NCBI GenBank assembly: GCA_019671005.1
Contig: CM033752.1
Location: 9,796,001-9,860,000 of the forward strand
Length of the DNA stretch: 64,000 nt
DNA from: Hibiscus mutabilis
Lineage: Eukaryota > Streptophyta > Magnoliopsida > Malvales > Malvaceae
Reading direction: 5' to 3'
The position numbers and the translations under genes were made by a program. Shown one piece after another: positions 1 to 13,545 of this stretch. Position 1 is the first letter of the stretch. The number at the start of each line of letters is the position of its first letter. The notes beneath the pieces are model-generated. The model was not told the origin of the DNA. It worked only from the letters and a program-made list of their open reading frames with translations, and ran no database searches.

Positions 1-430
1 GATTTAAACTTATTTTTTGGTCGTTTTGTTGGGTTTAAGGTGTGCATGTCGAAATGGGCTTTACAGTTAACCCGTTTGAATTTTAAACAAGTAAAAAGTT
101 TTGAAAGTGATGTTAAACTATATAATAATATTTAAGATGAGCGTGTCTAAATGGGCTTTACAGTAGACTCGTTGGAATTTTAACCAAGTACAATGTTATA
201 AAATTGATGTTAAACTATATAATCAAATTCAAAATAGCATTATAAAATATAATAATTTATAAAATTTGATTTAATCTTATTTTGTGGCCGTTTTGTTGGG
301 TTTAAGGCGTGGAAATCTAAATGGGCTTTACAGTGAACCCGTTGGAATTTTAACCGAGTAAAAAATTATGAAATTGAGGTTAAGCTATATAATCATGTTC
401 AAAAGCCCATAACTAAATATTCTAAGTCAT
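1..430. repeat. Satellite segment with a copy at 2434-2870
   Basis: The first 430 bp match 2434-2870 with a constant offset of 2433 bp. Both copies carry the same rare features: GTCGAAATGGGC, the sequence GAAAGTGATGTTAAACTA, and a shortened monomer of about 96 bp containing TTTAAGATGAGCGTGTC. Beyond about 430 the two copies diverge. This is a local block duplication within the array. Confidence 0.85.
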
Positions 431-794
431 AAAATTTGATTTAATCTTATTTTGTAGCCAATTTGATAGGTTTAAGGAGTGCATGTTTAAAAGGGCTTTA
501 TAGTGGATCCGTTGGAATTTTAACCGAGTAAAAATTTCTGGAATTGAGGTTAAGCTATATAATCATGTTCAAAAGCCCATATCTAAATATTCTAAATCAT
601 AAAATTTGATTTAATCTTATTTTGCAGCCCTTTTGTTGGGTTTACGTCGTGCATCTTTAAAAGGGCTTTGCAGTGGACCCGTTGGAATTTTAACAGAGTA
701 AAAAGTTTTGAAATTGAGGTTAAGCTATATAATCCTATTCAAAAGCCCATAATAAAATATTTTAACTCATAAAATTTGATTTAATCTTATTTTG

Positions 795-3700
795 CAGCCA
801 TTTTATTGGGGTTTAAGGCATGCATATCTAAATTGGCTTTACAGTGGACCCGTTGGAATTTCAATTTAGTAAAAAGTTCTGAAATTGAGGTTAAGATATA
901 TAATAATATTCAAAAGCCCATAATAAAATATTTTAACTTATAAAATTTGATTTAATCTTATTTTTTGGTCGTTTTGTTGGGTTTAAGGCGTGCATGTCTA
1001 AATGGGTATTACAGTGGACCTGTTGGAATTTTAACCAAATAAAATGTTCTGAAATTGAGGTTAATCTATATAATAAAATTCAAAAGCCCATAATAAAATC
1101 TTTTATGTCATACAATTTGATTTAATCTTATTTTGTGGTCGTTTTGTTGGGGTTTAAGACGTGCATATCTAAATGGGCTTTATAGAGGACCCGTTGGAAT
1201 TTTAACCGTGTAAAAATTTCTTAAAATGCGGTTAAGATATATGATCATGTTCAAAATCCCATAACTAAAGATTTTCAGTCATAAAATGTAATTTAATCTT
1301 ATTTTTCCGCAATTTTGTTGGGGGGTTTAAGGCTTGCATGTTTAAATGGGCTTTACTGATTGACCCGTGGAATTTTAACCGAGTAAAAAGTTTTGAAATT
1401 GATATTAAGCTATATAATCATATTCAAAAGCCCATAACTAAATATTTTAAATCATAAAATTTGATTTAATCTTATTTTGCAGCCCTTTTATTGTGGTTTA
1501 AGGCGTGCATGTTTAAAAGGGCTTTGTAGTGGACCCGTTTGAATTTTAACCGAGTAAAAAGTTTTCAAATGGAGGTTAAGCTATATAATCATATTCAAAA
1601 GCCCATAATCAAATATTTTAACTCATAAAATATGATTTAATCTTGTTTTGCGGGCATTTTGTTGGGGTTTAAGGCGTGCATGTCAAAATGGGCTTTGCAA
1701 TGGACTCATTGGAAATTTAACTGAGTAAAAAGTTTTGGAATTGAGGTTAAGCTATATAATCATATTCAGAAGCCCATAATCAAATATTTTAACTCATAAA
1801 ATTGGACTTAATCTTATTTTGTGTCCGTTGGAATTTTAACCGAGTAAAAAGTTTTGAAATTTAGGTTAAGCTATGTAATCATATTCAAAATCCCATAATG
1901 AAATATTTTAACTAATAAAATTTGATTTAATCTTATTTTGTGGCCCTTTTGTTGGATTTAAGGCGGGCATGTCTAAATGTGCTTTACAGTAGACCCGTTG
2001 GAATATTAACCGAGTAAAATTTCTGAAAATGAGGTTAAGCTATATAATCATATTCAAAAGCCTATAATCAAATATTTGAACTCATAAAATTTGATTTAAT
2101 CTTAATTTGCAGCCATTTTGTTGGGTTTAAGGCGTGCTTGTCTAAATGGGCATTATAGTGGACCCGTTGGAATTTTAACATAGTAAAAAGTTCCGAGATT
2201 GAGGTTAAGCTATATAATCATGTTCAAAAGACTATAAATAAATATTCTAAGTAATAAAATTTGATTTAATCTTGTTTCAAGGGTATTTTGTTGGGGTTTA
2301 AGGCGTGAATGTTTAAACGGGCTTTATAGTGGACCCGTTGGAATTTTAACTGAGTAAAAAGTTCTAAAATTGAGGTTAAGCTATATAATCATATTCAAAA
2401 GCCCATAATAAAAGATTGTTACTCATAAAATTTGATTTAAACTTATTTTTTGGTCGTTTTGTTGGGTTTAAGGTGTGCATGTCGAAATGGGCTTTACAGT
2501 TAACCCGTTGGAATTTTAAACAAGTAAAAAGTTTTGAAAGTGATGTTAAACTATATAATAATATTTAAGATGAGCGTGTCTAAATGGGCTTTACAGTAGA
2601 CTCGTTGGAATTTTAACCAAGTACAATGTTATAAAATTGAGGTTAAACTATATAATCAAATTCAAAATAGCATTATAAAATATAATAATTTATAAAATTT
2701 GATTTAATCTTATTTTGTGGCCGTTTTGTTGGGTTTAAGGCGTGGAAATCTAAATGGGCTTTACAGTGAACCCGTTGGAATTTTAACCGGGTAAAAAATT
2801 ATGAAATTCAGGTTAAGCTATATAATCATGTTCAAAAGCCCGTAACTAAATATTCTAATACATAAAATTTTATTTAATCTTATTTTAAGGCCATTTTGTT
2901 GGGGTTTAAGGCGTGCATGTTTAAACGGGCTTTACAGTGGACCCGTTGGAATTTTAACCGAGTAAAAAGTTTTGAAATTGAGGTTAAGCTATATAATCAT
3001 ATTCAAAAGCCCATAATCAAATATTTTAACTCATAAACTTTGAATTCATCTTATTTTGTGTCCGTTTTGTTGGGTTTAAGGTGCATGTCTAAATGGGCTT
3101 TATAGTAGACTCGTTGGAATTTTAACTGAGTAAAAAGTTCTGAAATTGAGGTTAAGCTATATAATCTTGTTTAGAAGCCCATAAATAATTATTTTAAGTC
3201 ATAAAATGTGTTTTAATATTATTTTTTTGGCCGTTTGGTTGGGGTTTAAGGCGTGCATGTTTAAATGTGCTTTTACAGTGGACTGTTGGAATTTTAACCG
3301 AGTAAAATTTTTTGAAAATGAGGATAAGCTATATAATCATGTTCAAAATCCCATAAATAAATATTTTAAGTCATAAAATTTGATTTAATCTTATTTTTCG
3401 GCAATTTTGTCGGGGGTTTAAGGTGTGCATATTTAAATGGGCTTTACAGTGGTCCCGTTGGAATTTTAACCAAGTAAAAATTTCTGAAATTGAGGTTAAT
3501 CTACATAATCATGTTTAAAAGCCCATAAATATATATTCTAAGTCATAAAATTTGATTTAATCTTATTTTTGCAGCCCTTTTGTTGGGGTTTAAGGGGTGC
3601 ATGTTTAAAAGGGCTTTGCAGTGGACCCGTTGGAATTTTAACCGAGTAAAAAGTTTTGAAGTTGTGGTTAAGCTATATAATCATATTCAAAACCCATAAT

Positions 3701-5890
3701 CAAATATTTTAATTCATAAAATTTGATCTAATCTTATTTTGCAGCCATTTTGTTGGGGTTTAAGGCGTGGATGCCTAAATGGGCTTTGTACTGGACCTGT
3801 TGGAATTTTAATTGAGTAAAAACTTCTGAAATTGAGGTTAAGCTATATAATCATATTCAAAAACCCATAATAAAATATTTTAACTCATAAAATTTGACTT
3901 AATCTTATTTTGTGTCTGTTTTGGTGGGTTTAAGGCATGCATGTCTAAATGGGATTTGTAGTGGACCCGTTGGAATTTTAACCGAGTAAAAAGTTTTGAA
4001 ATTGAGGTTAAGCTGTGTAATCATATTCAAAATCCCATAATGAAATATTTTAACTCATAAAATTTGATTTAATCTTATTAAGTGGTCGTTTTGTTAGTTT
4101 TAAGGCGTGCATGTCTACATGAGCTTTACAGTGGACTCGTTGGAATTTTAATCGAGTAAAAATTTCTAAAATTGAGGTTAAGCTATATAATCATATTCAA
4201 AAGCCCATAATCAAATATTTTAACTAATAAAATTTGATATAATCTTATTTTGTGGCCCTTTTGTTGGGTTTAAGGCGCGCATGTCTAAATGTGCTTTACA
4301 GTAGACCCGTTGGAATATTAACCGAGTAAAATTTCTGAAAATGAGGTTAAGCTATATAATCGTATTCAAAAGCCTAAAATCAAATATTTTAACTCATAAA
4401 ATTTGATTTAATCTTAATTTGCGGCCATTTTGTTGGGTTTAAGGCGTGCTTGTCTAAATGGGCATTATAGTGGACCTATTGAAATTTTAACATAGTAAAA
4501 AGTTTTGAGATTGAGGTTAAGCTATATAATCATATTCAAAAGCACATAATCAAATATTTTAACTAATAAAATTTCATTTAATCTTATTTTGTGGCCGTTT
4601 TGTTGGGTTTAAGGCGTGCATGCCTAAATGTGCTTTATAGTGGACCCGTTGGAATTTTAACTGAGTAAAAAATTCTGAAAATGAGGTTAAGCTATATAAT
4701 CATGTTTAAAAGCCATAAATAAAAATTTTAATTCATAAAATGTGATTTTATCTTATTTTTAGGCGTTTTGTTGGGGTTTAAGGTTTGCATGTCTGAATGG
4801 GCTTTATAATGGACCCGTTGAAATTTTAACCGAGTAAAAAATTTTGAAATTGAGGTTAAGCTATATAATCATATTCAAAAGCCCATAATCAAATATTTTA
4901 ACACATTAAATTAGACTTAATCTTATTTGTTGGCTATTTTGTTGGGGGTTTAAGGCGTGCATGTTTAAATGGGCTTTACGGTGGACCCGTTGGAATTTTA
5001 ACCAAATAAAATGTTTTGAAATTGAGGTTAAGCTATATAATGAAATTCAAAAGCCAATAATAAAATATTTTAAGTTATGAAATATGATTTAGTCTTATTT
5101 TATGTCCATTTTGTTGGGTTTAAGGCGTGGATGTCTAAATGAGCTTTACAGTGGACCCGTTGGAATTTTAGCCGATTAAAATTTTCTAAAAATGACGTTA
5201 AGCTATATAATCATGTTCAAAATCCCATAAATAAATATTTTAAGTCATAAAATGTGATGTAATCTTATTTTTTGGCAATTTTGTTGGGGGTTTAAGGCGT
5301 GCATGTTTAAATGGGTATTATAGTGGAACCGTTGGAATTTTAACCGAGTAAAAAATTTTGGAATTGAGGTTAAACTATATAATCATATTCAAAAGCCCAT
5401 AATCAAATATTGTAACACATGAAATTTGATTTAATCTTATTTGATGACTATTTCGTTGGGTTTAAGGCGTGCATGTCTAAATGGGTTTTATAATGGACCC
5501 GTTAGAATTTTATCTGAGTAAAATTTTTTTTTAAAATTGAGGTTAAGCTATAGAATCATATTCAAAATCCCATAATAAAATGTTAACTCATAAAATTTTA
5601 TTTAATCTTATTTTGTGGCTGTTTGGGTTTAAGTAGTGGATGTCAAAATGGGCTTTAAAGTGGACCTGTTGGAATTTTAATCTAGTAAAAAATTTTTTGA
5701 AAATGAGGTTAAGCTATATAATCATGCTCAAAAGACCATAACTAAACATTTGAAGTCATAAAATTTGATTTAATCTTATTTTGCGGCAATTTTGTTGTGG
5801 TTTAAGGCGTGCATGTATAAAAAGGGCTTTACATTGGACCCGTTGGAATTTTAATCTAGTAAAAATTTCAGAAAATGAGGTTAAGCTATA
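795..5890. repeat. Satellite block, source-like copy of a 5.4-5.5 kb spaced duplication
   Basis: This block lines up monomer by monomer with 6294 to about 11265. Rare variants are shared in the same order: CAGCCATTTTATTGGGG (795 and 6294), TCAAAATGGGCTTTGCAATGG (1681 and 7168), the shortened monomer with GTGTCCG running into GAATTTTAACC (1820 and 7298), GTTTCAAGGGTATTTTG (2273 and 7699) and TTTTAATCTAGTAAAAA (5680 and 11224). The offset drifts from 5499 to about 5370 bp because of deletions. Monomers here are regular, in contrast to the partner block. Confidence 0.75.
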
Positions 5891-6293
5891 TAATCATGTT
5901 CAAAACCCATAACTAAATATTCTAAGTCATAAAATTTGATTTAATCTTATTTTGCAGCCCTTTTGTTGGGTTTTAAGACATGTATGTTTAAAAGGGCTTT
6001 GCAGTGGAACCGTCGGAATTTTAACCGATTAAAAATTTATAAAATTGAGGTTAAGCTATATAATCATGTTTAAAAGCCCATAAATAAATATGCTATGTAG
6101 TAAAATTTGATTTAATCTTATTTCAAGACCATTTTATTGCGGTTTAAGGCGTGCATATTTAAACGTGTTTTATAGTGGACCCGTTGGAATTTTAACCAAG
6201 CAAAAACTTTTGAAATTGAGGTTAAGCTATATAATCATGTTCAAAATCCCATAATCAAATATTTTAACTCATAAAATTTGATTTCATCTTATT

Positions 6294-9200
6294 TTGCAGC
6301 CATTTTATTGGGGTTTAAGGCATGCATGTCTAAATTGGCTTTACAGTGGACCCGTTGGAATTTCAATTGAGTAAAAAGTTCTGAAATTGAGGTTAAGATA
6401 TATAATAATATTCAAAAGCCCATAATAAAATATTTTAACTTATAAAATTTGATTTAATCTTATTTTTTGTCAATTTTGTTGGGTTTAAACTACGTAATCA
6501 AATCTAAATGGGTATTATAAAATATTTTAACTGTTGGAATTTTAACCAAATAAAATTTTCTGCCCATTTTGTTAATCTTATAATAAAATTCAAAAGCCCA
6601 TAATAAAATTTTTATGTCATACAATTTGATTTAATCTTATTTTGTAACTTTGTTGGGGTTTAACATTTCTTAAATTAAATGGGCTTATATAATCATGTTC
6701 AAAAATCCCAAAAATTTCTTAAAATATTCTAAGATATAAAATCATGTTTTAATCCCATTTAAAGATTTTCAGTCATAAAATGTAATTTAATCTTATTTTT
6801 AAATTTTGTTGGGGGTTTAAGGCTTGCATGTTTAAATGGGCTTTACAGATTGTTGGGAATTTTAACCGAGTAAAAAGTTTTGAAATTGATATTAAGCTAT
6901 ATAATCATGTTCAAAAGCCCATAAATAAATATTTTACGTCATAAAATTTGATTTAATCTTATTTTGCAGCCCTTTTGTTGGGTTTAAGGCGTGCATGTTT
7001 AAAAGGTCTTTGCAGTGGACCTGTTAGAATTTTAACCGAGTAAAAGATTTTGAAATTCAGGTTAAGCTATGTAATCATCTTCAAAAGCCCATAATCAAAA
7101 ATTTTAACTCATAAAATTTGATTTAATCTTATTTTGCAGGGCATTTTGTTGGGGTTTAAGGCGTGCATGTCAAAATGGGCTTTGCAATGGACATTGTTTA
7201 ACTAAAAAAGTTTTGGAATTGAGGTTAAGCTTATAATCATATTCGAAGCCCATAATCAAATATTTTAACTCATAAAATTGGACTTAATCTTATTTTGTGT
7301 CCGGGAATTTTAACCGAGTAAAAAGTTTTGAAATTGAGGTTAAGCTATATAATCATATTCAAAATCCTATAATCAAATATTTTAACTCATAAAATTTGAT
7401 TTAATCTTATTTTTGGCCATTTTGTTGGATTTTGTTGGGTGTTAAATGTGCTTTACAATGACATGTATTAACTAAAATTTTTTGGAATGAGGTTTGCTAT
7501 ATAATCATATTCAAAATCCTAATCAAATTTTGAACTCATAAAATTTGATTTAATCTTAATTTGCAGCCATTTTGTTGGGTTTAAATTGTCTAAATATTAT
7601 AGTGGATATAAATCATATTAAAAAGTTAGAGCCCATAAATATATAATCATTTTCAAAAGACTATAAATAAATATTTAAGTTTAAAATTTGATTATTTTGT
7701 TTCAAGGGTATTTTGTTGGGGTTTAAGGCATGCATGTTTAAATGGGCTTTATAGTGGACCCGTTGGAATTTTAACGAGTAAAAAGTTCTAAAATTGAGGT
7801 TAAGCTATATAATCATATTCAAAAGCCCATAATAAAATATTTGTAACTCATAAAATTTGATTTAATCTTATTTTGTGTCCGTTTTGTTGGGTTTAAGGTG
7901 TGCATGTCTAAATGGGCTTTATAGTGGACCCGTTGGAATTTTAAACAAGTAAAAAGTTTTGAAATTGATGTTAAACTATATAATCATATTTAAAATCCCA
8001 TAATGAAATATTTTAACTCATAAAATTTGATTTAATCTTATTTTGTGGCCGTTTGTTGGGTTTAAAGTACAATGGGCTTTTAAAATTGAGGAATTTTAAT
8101 CGATAATAATTTCAAAATTGAAAATTAAGCATTATATAATCAATTTAAAAGCCTATAATCAAATATTTTAACTCATAAAATTTGATTTAATCTTATTTTG
8201 TGGTAGTTTTGTTGGGTTTAAGGCGTGCATGTCTAAATGTGCTTTACAAAGGGACCCATTTGGAATTTTAACCGGTAAAAAAATTTCTAAAAAGTGAGGT
8301 TAAGCTATATAATCATGTTTAAAAGCCCATAAACAAATATTTTAATACATAAAATTTTATTTAATCTTATTTTTGGCCATTTTGTTGGGGTTTAAAGTGT
8401 GCATGTTTAAACGGGCTTTACATTGGACCCGTTGAAATTTTAACCGAGAAATTTTTTTTGAAAATGATGTTAAGCTATATAATAATATTCAAATGCCCAT
8501 AATCAAATATTTTAACACATAAAATTTGATTTAATCTTATTTGATGGATATTTTGTTGGGGGTTTAAGGCGTGTTTGTTTAAATGGGCTTGAGAGTGGAC
8601 CCGTTGGAATTTTAAGCGAATAAGATGTTTTGAAATTGAAGTTAAGCTATATAATCAAATTCAAAAACCCATAATAAAATATTTTAAGTTATCAAATTTG
8701 ATTAAATCTTATTTTGTGGGCGTTTTGTTGGGTTTAAGGCGTGGATGTCTAAATGGGCTTTTACAAAGGGACCCGTTGGAATTTTAACCGATTAAATTTT
8801 TCTGAAAATGACGTTAAGCTATATAATCATGTTCAAAATCCCATAACTAAATATTTTAAGTCATCAAATGTGATGTAATCTTATTTTTCGGTAATTTTGT
8901 TGGGGGTTTAAGGAATGCATGTTTAAATGGGCTTTACAGTAGACCTGTTGAAATTTTAACCGAGTAAAAAATTTTGAAATTGAGGTTAAGATAAATAATC
9001 ATGTTTAAAAGCCCATAAATAAATATTTTAAGTCATAAAATTTGATTTAATCTTATTTTGGCTATTTTGTTGGGGTTTAAGGGGTGCATGTTTAAAAGGG
9101 TTTATAAAGTGGACCCGTTGGAATTTTAACCGAGTAAAATGTTTTGAAAATGTGGTTAAGCTATATAATCATATTCAAAACCCATAATCAAATATTTTAA

Positions 9201-11265
9201 TTCATAAAATTTGATTTAATCTTATTTTTCAGCCATTTTGTTGGGGTTTAAGGCGTGAATGTCAAAATGGGCTTTATTTGTGGACCCATTGGAATTTTAA
9301 TTGAGTAAAAACTTCTAAAAATGAGGTTAAGCTATATAATCATATTCAAAAACCCATAAATAAAATATTTTAACTCATAAAATTTGATTTAATCTTATTT
9401 TGTGTCTATTTTGTTGGGTTTTAGGCATGCATGTTTAAATGGGATTTGTAGTGGACCCGTTGGAATTTTAACCGAGTAAAAAGTTTTGAAATTGAGGTTA
9501 AGCTATATAATCATATTCAAAACCCCATAATAAATATTTTAACTCATAAAATTTGATTTAATCTTATTTTTGTGGTCGTTTTGTTAGGGTTTAAGACTTG
9601 CATGTCTAAAAGGGCTTTGTAGTGGGACTCGTTGGAATTTTAATCGAGTAAAAATTTTAAAATTGAGGTTAAGCTATATAATCATATTCAAAAGCCCATA
9701 ATCAAATATTTTAACTAAAAAAATTTTATTTAATCTTATTTTGTGGCCCTTTTGATGGGTTTAAGGCGTGCATAATATAATGCGCTTCATAGTGGACCCG
9801 TTGGAATTTTAACCAGTAAAAATTTCTGAAAATGAGGTTAAGCTATAAAATCATGTTCCAAAAGCCCATAATCAAATATTTGAACTCATAAAATTTGATT
9901 TAATCTTATTTTTGGTCATTTTGTTGGGTTTAAGGTATGCATGTCTAAATGGGCATTATAGTGGACCTATTGAAATTTTAACATAGTAAAAAGTTTTGAA
10001 ATTGAGGTTAAGCTATATAATCATATTCAAAAGCACATAATCAAATAAATTTTAACTAATAAAATTTGATTTAATCTTATTTTGTGTACAATTTGTTGGG
10101 TTTAAGGTTGCATGCCTAAATGTGCTTTATAGTGGACCATTGGAATTTTAATAATTAAAAATTTTGAAAAATGAGGTTAAGCTATATAATCATGTTTAAA
10201 AGACCATAAATAAAAATTTTAATTTTAAAATGTGAATTTGATTTAATTTTATTTTTGGCCGTTTTGTTGGGGTTTAAGGTTTAATCATGTTCAAAATGGG
10301 CTTTATAAATGGACTAATTGAAATTTTAACCGAGTAAAAAAATTTTGAAATTGAGGTTAAGCTATATAATCATATTCAAAAGCCCATAATCAAATATTTT
10401 AACTCATAAAATTTGAATTAATCTTATTTTGTGGCTATTTTGTTGGGTTTAAGGTGTGCATGTCTAAATGGGCTTTATATTGGACCCGTTGGAATTTTAA
10501 CCGATTAAAAATTTCTAAAAATGAGGTTAAGCTATATAATCATGTTCAAAATCCCATAAATAAATATTTTTAATCATAAAATGTGATTTAATCTTATTTT
10601 TTTTGTTGGGTTTAAGTTGTACATGGGTTTAAAACCGTGCATGTTTAAATGGGTATTAATAATGGAACTAAATGGAATTTTAACCAAGTAAAAAAATTTA
10701 AAATTGAGGTTAAACTATATAATCATATTCAAAAATATAATAATTTAAATATTTTTAACTTATTTTGTAAAATTTGATTTAATCTTATTTGAATGGGTAT
10801 TTTGTTGGGTTTTAAACAGGTGTAAATGTCTAAATGGGTTTTATAAATGGAAAAGCCCATGACTAAATATTTTAATTCATAAAATTTTTTTAAAAAGTTT
10901 TGAAATTGAGTTAAGCTATATAATCATATTCAAAATCCCATAATAAAATATTTTAACTCATAAAATTTTATTTAATCTTATTTTGTGTTCATTTTGTTTG
11001 GGTTTAAGGTGTGGATGTCTAAATGGGCTTTATATTGGACCCGTTGGAATTTTAACTGAGTAAAAAGTTCTAAAATTGAGGTTAAGCTATATATTCATGT
11101 TCAAAAGCCCATAACTATATATTCTAAGTCATAAAATTTGATTTAATCTTATTTTGCGACAATTTTATTGTTGGGTTTAAAGCGTGCATGTTGAAAAGGG
11201 CTTTACATTGGGACCCGTTGGAATTTTAATCTAGTAAAAATTTTTTAAAATGAGGTTAAGCTATA
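6294..11265. repeat. Satellite block, degraded partner copy with scrambled patches
   Basis: Partner of 795-5890. Patches at roughly 6480-6800, 7425-7700, 8050-8150, 10120-10330 and 10590-10910 lose the monomer order. GC-bearing words such as GGCGTGCATG and CAGTGGACCCG are replaced by AT-rich fragments taken from other parts of the monomer (for example AAAATATTTTAAC where CAGTGGACC is expected near 6510). Outside the patches the monomers are normal. It is either a locally converted stretch or, more likely, a weak consensus in the assembly. Confidence 0.7.
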
Positions 11266-13545
11266 TAATCATATTCAAAAGCCCATAATCAAATATTTTA
11301 ACTCATAAAATTTGATTTAATCTTATTTTTTGGTCGTTATATTAGGTTTAAGGCGTGCATCTCTAAATGGGCATTACTGTGAACCCGTTGGAATTTTAAA
11401 CGAATAAAATGTTATGAAATTGAGGTTAAGCTATATAATAAAATTCAAAAGATCGTAATAAAATATATTATGTCATAAAATTTGATTTAATCTTTATTTG
11501 TGGTTGTTTTGTTGGGGTTTAAGGCGTGCAAGTCTAAATGGGCTTTATAGTGGACCCGTTGGATTTTTAACCGAGTAAAAATTTCTGAAAATGATGTTAT
11601 GATATATAATCATGTTCAAAATCCCATAACTAAATATTTTAAGTTATAAAATGTGTTTTAATCTTATTTTTTGGCAATTTTGTTGGGGTTTAAGGCGTGC
11701 ATGTTTAAATGGGCTTTACAGTGGACCCGTTGGAATTTAAACCGAGTAAAAAGTTTTGAAATTGAGGTTAAGCTATCTAATCATGTTTAAAATGCCATAA
11801 TCAAATATTTTAACACATAAAATTTGATTTAATCTGATGTTGCAGCCGTTTTGTTGGGGTTTAAGGCGTGCATGTTTAAAAGGGCATTGTAGTGGTCCCG
11901 TTGAAATTTTAACCGAGTAAGAAGTTTTGAAATTGAGATTAAGCTATGTAATCATATTCAAAAGCCCATAATCAAATATTTTAACTCATAAAATTTGACT
12001 TAATCTTATTTTGTGCCCATTTTGTTGGGTTTAAGGCATACATATCTAAAAGGTCTTTGTAGTGGACCCGTTGGAATTTTAACCGAGTAAAAATTTCTTA
12101 TATTTGAGTTTAAGCTATATAATCATGTTCAAACACCCATACCTAAATATTCTAAGTCATTAAATTTGATTTAATCTTATTTGCAGCCCTTTTGTTGGGG
12201 TTTACGGCGTGCATGTTTAAAAGGGTTTTGCAGTGGACCTGTTAGAATTTTAACGGAGTAAAAGATTTTGAAATTCAGGTTAAGCTATGTAATCATCTTC
12301 AAAATCCCATAATCAAAAATTTTAACTCATAAAATTTGATTTAATCTTATTTTGCAGCCCTTTTGTTGGGGGTTTAAGGAGTGCATGCCTAAATGGGCTT
12401 TGTAGTGGACCCGTTGGAATTTTTATTGAGTAAAAACTTCTAAAATTGAGGTTAAGCTATATAATCATATTCAAAAACCCATAATAAAACATTTTAACTC
12501 ATAAGATTTGACTTAATCTTATTTTGTGTCCGTTTTGGTGGATTTAAAGCGTGCATGTATAAATGGGCTTTATAGTGAACCCGTTGGAATTTTAACTGAG
12601 TAAAATGTTTTGAAATTGAGGTTAAGTTGTGTAATCATATTCAAAATCCCATAATGAAATATTTTAACTCATAAAATTTGATTTAATCATATTTTGTGGC
12701 CGTTTTGTTGGGTTTAAGTTGTGCATGTCTACATGGGCTTTACAGTGGACTCGTTGGAATTTTAACCGAGTAAAAATTTATGAAAATGAGGTTATGATAT
12801 ATAATCATGTTCAAAATCCCATAACTAAGTATTTTAAGTCATAAAATGTGATTAAATCTTCTTTTTCGGCAATTTTGTTGGGGGTTTAAGGCGTGCATGT
12901 TTAAATGGGCTTTATAGTGGACCCGTTGGAATTTTAACCGAGTAAAAAGTTTTGAAATTGAGGTTATGCTATATAATCATGTTCAAAAGCCCATAACTAA
13001 ATATTTTAAGTCATAAAATTTGATTTAATCTTATTTTGCAAACATTTTCTTGGGGTTTAAGGTGTGCATGTTTAAAAGGGCTTTGTATTGGACCCATTGG
13101 AATTTTAACCGAGTAAAAAGTTTTGAAATTGAGGTTAAGCTATATAATCATATTCAAAAGCCCATAATCAAATAGTTTAACTCATAAAATTTTATTTAAT
13201 CTTATTTTGCGGCCATTTTTTGGGGTTTAAGGCGTGCATGTCAAAATAGGCTTTGCAATGCACCTGTTGGAATTTTAACTGAGTAAAAAGTTCTAAAATT
13301 TAGGTTAAGCTATATAATCATATTCAAAAACCCATAATAAAATATTTTAACTCATAAAATTTGACTTAATCTTATTTTGTGTCTGTTTTGGTGGGTTTAA
13401 GGCGTGCATGTCTAAATGGGATTTGTAGTGGACCCGTTGGAATTTTAACGGAGTAAAAAGTTTTGAAATTGAGGTTAAGTTGTGTAATCATATTCAAAAT
13501 CCCATAATAAAATATTTTAACTTATAAAATTTGATTTAATCTTAT

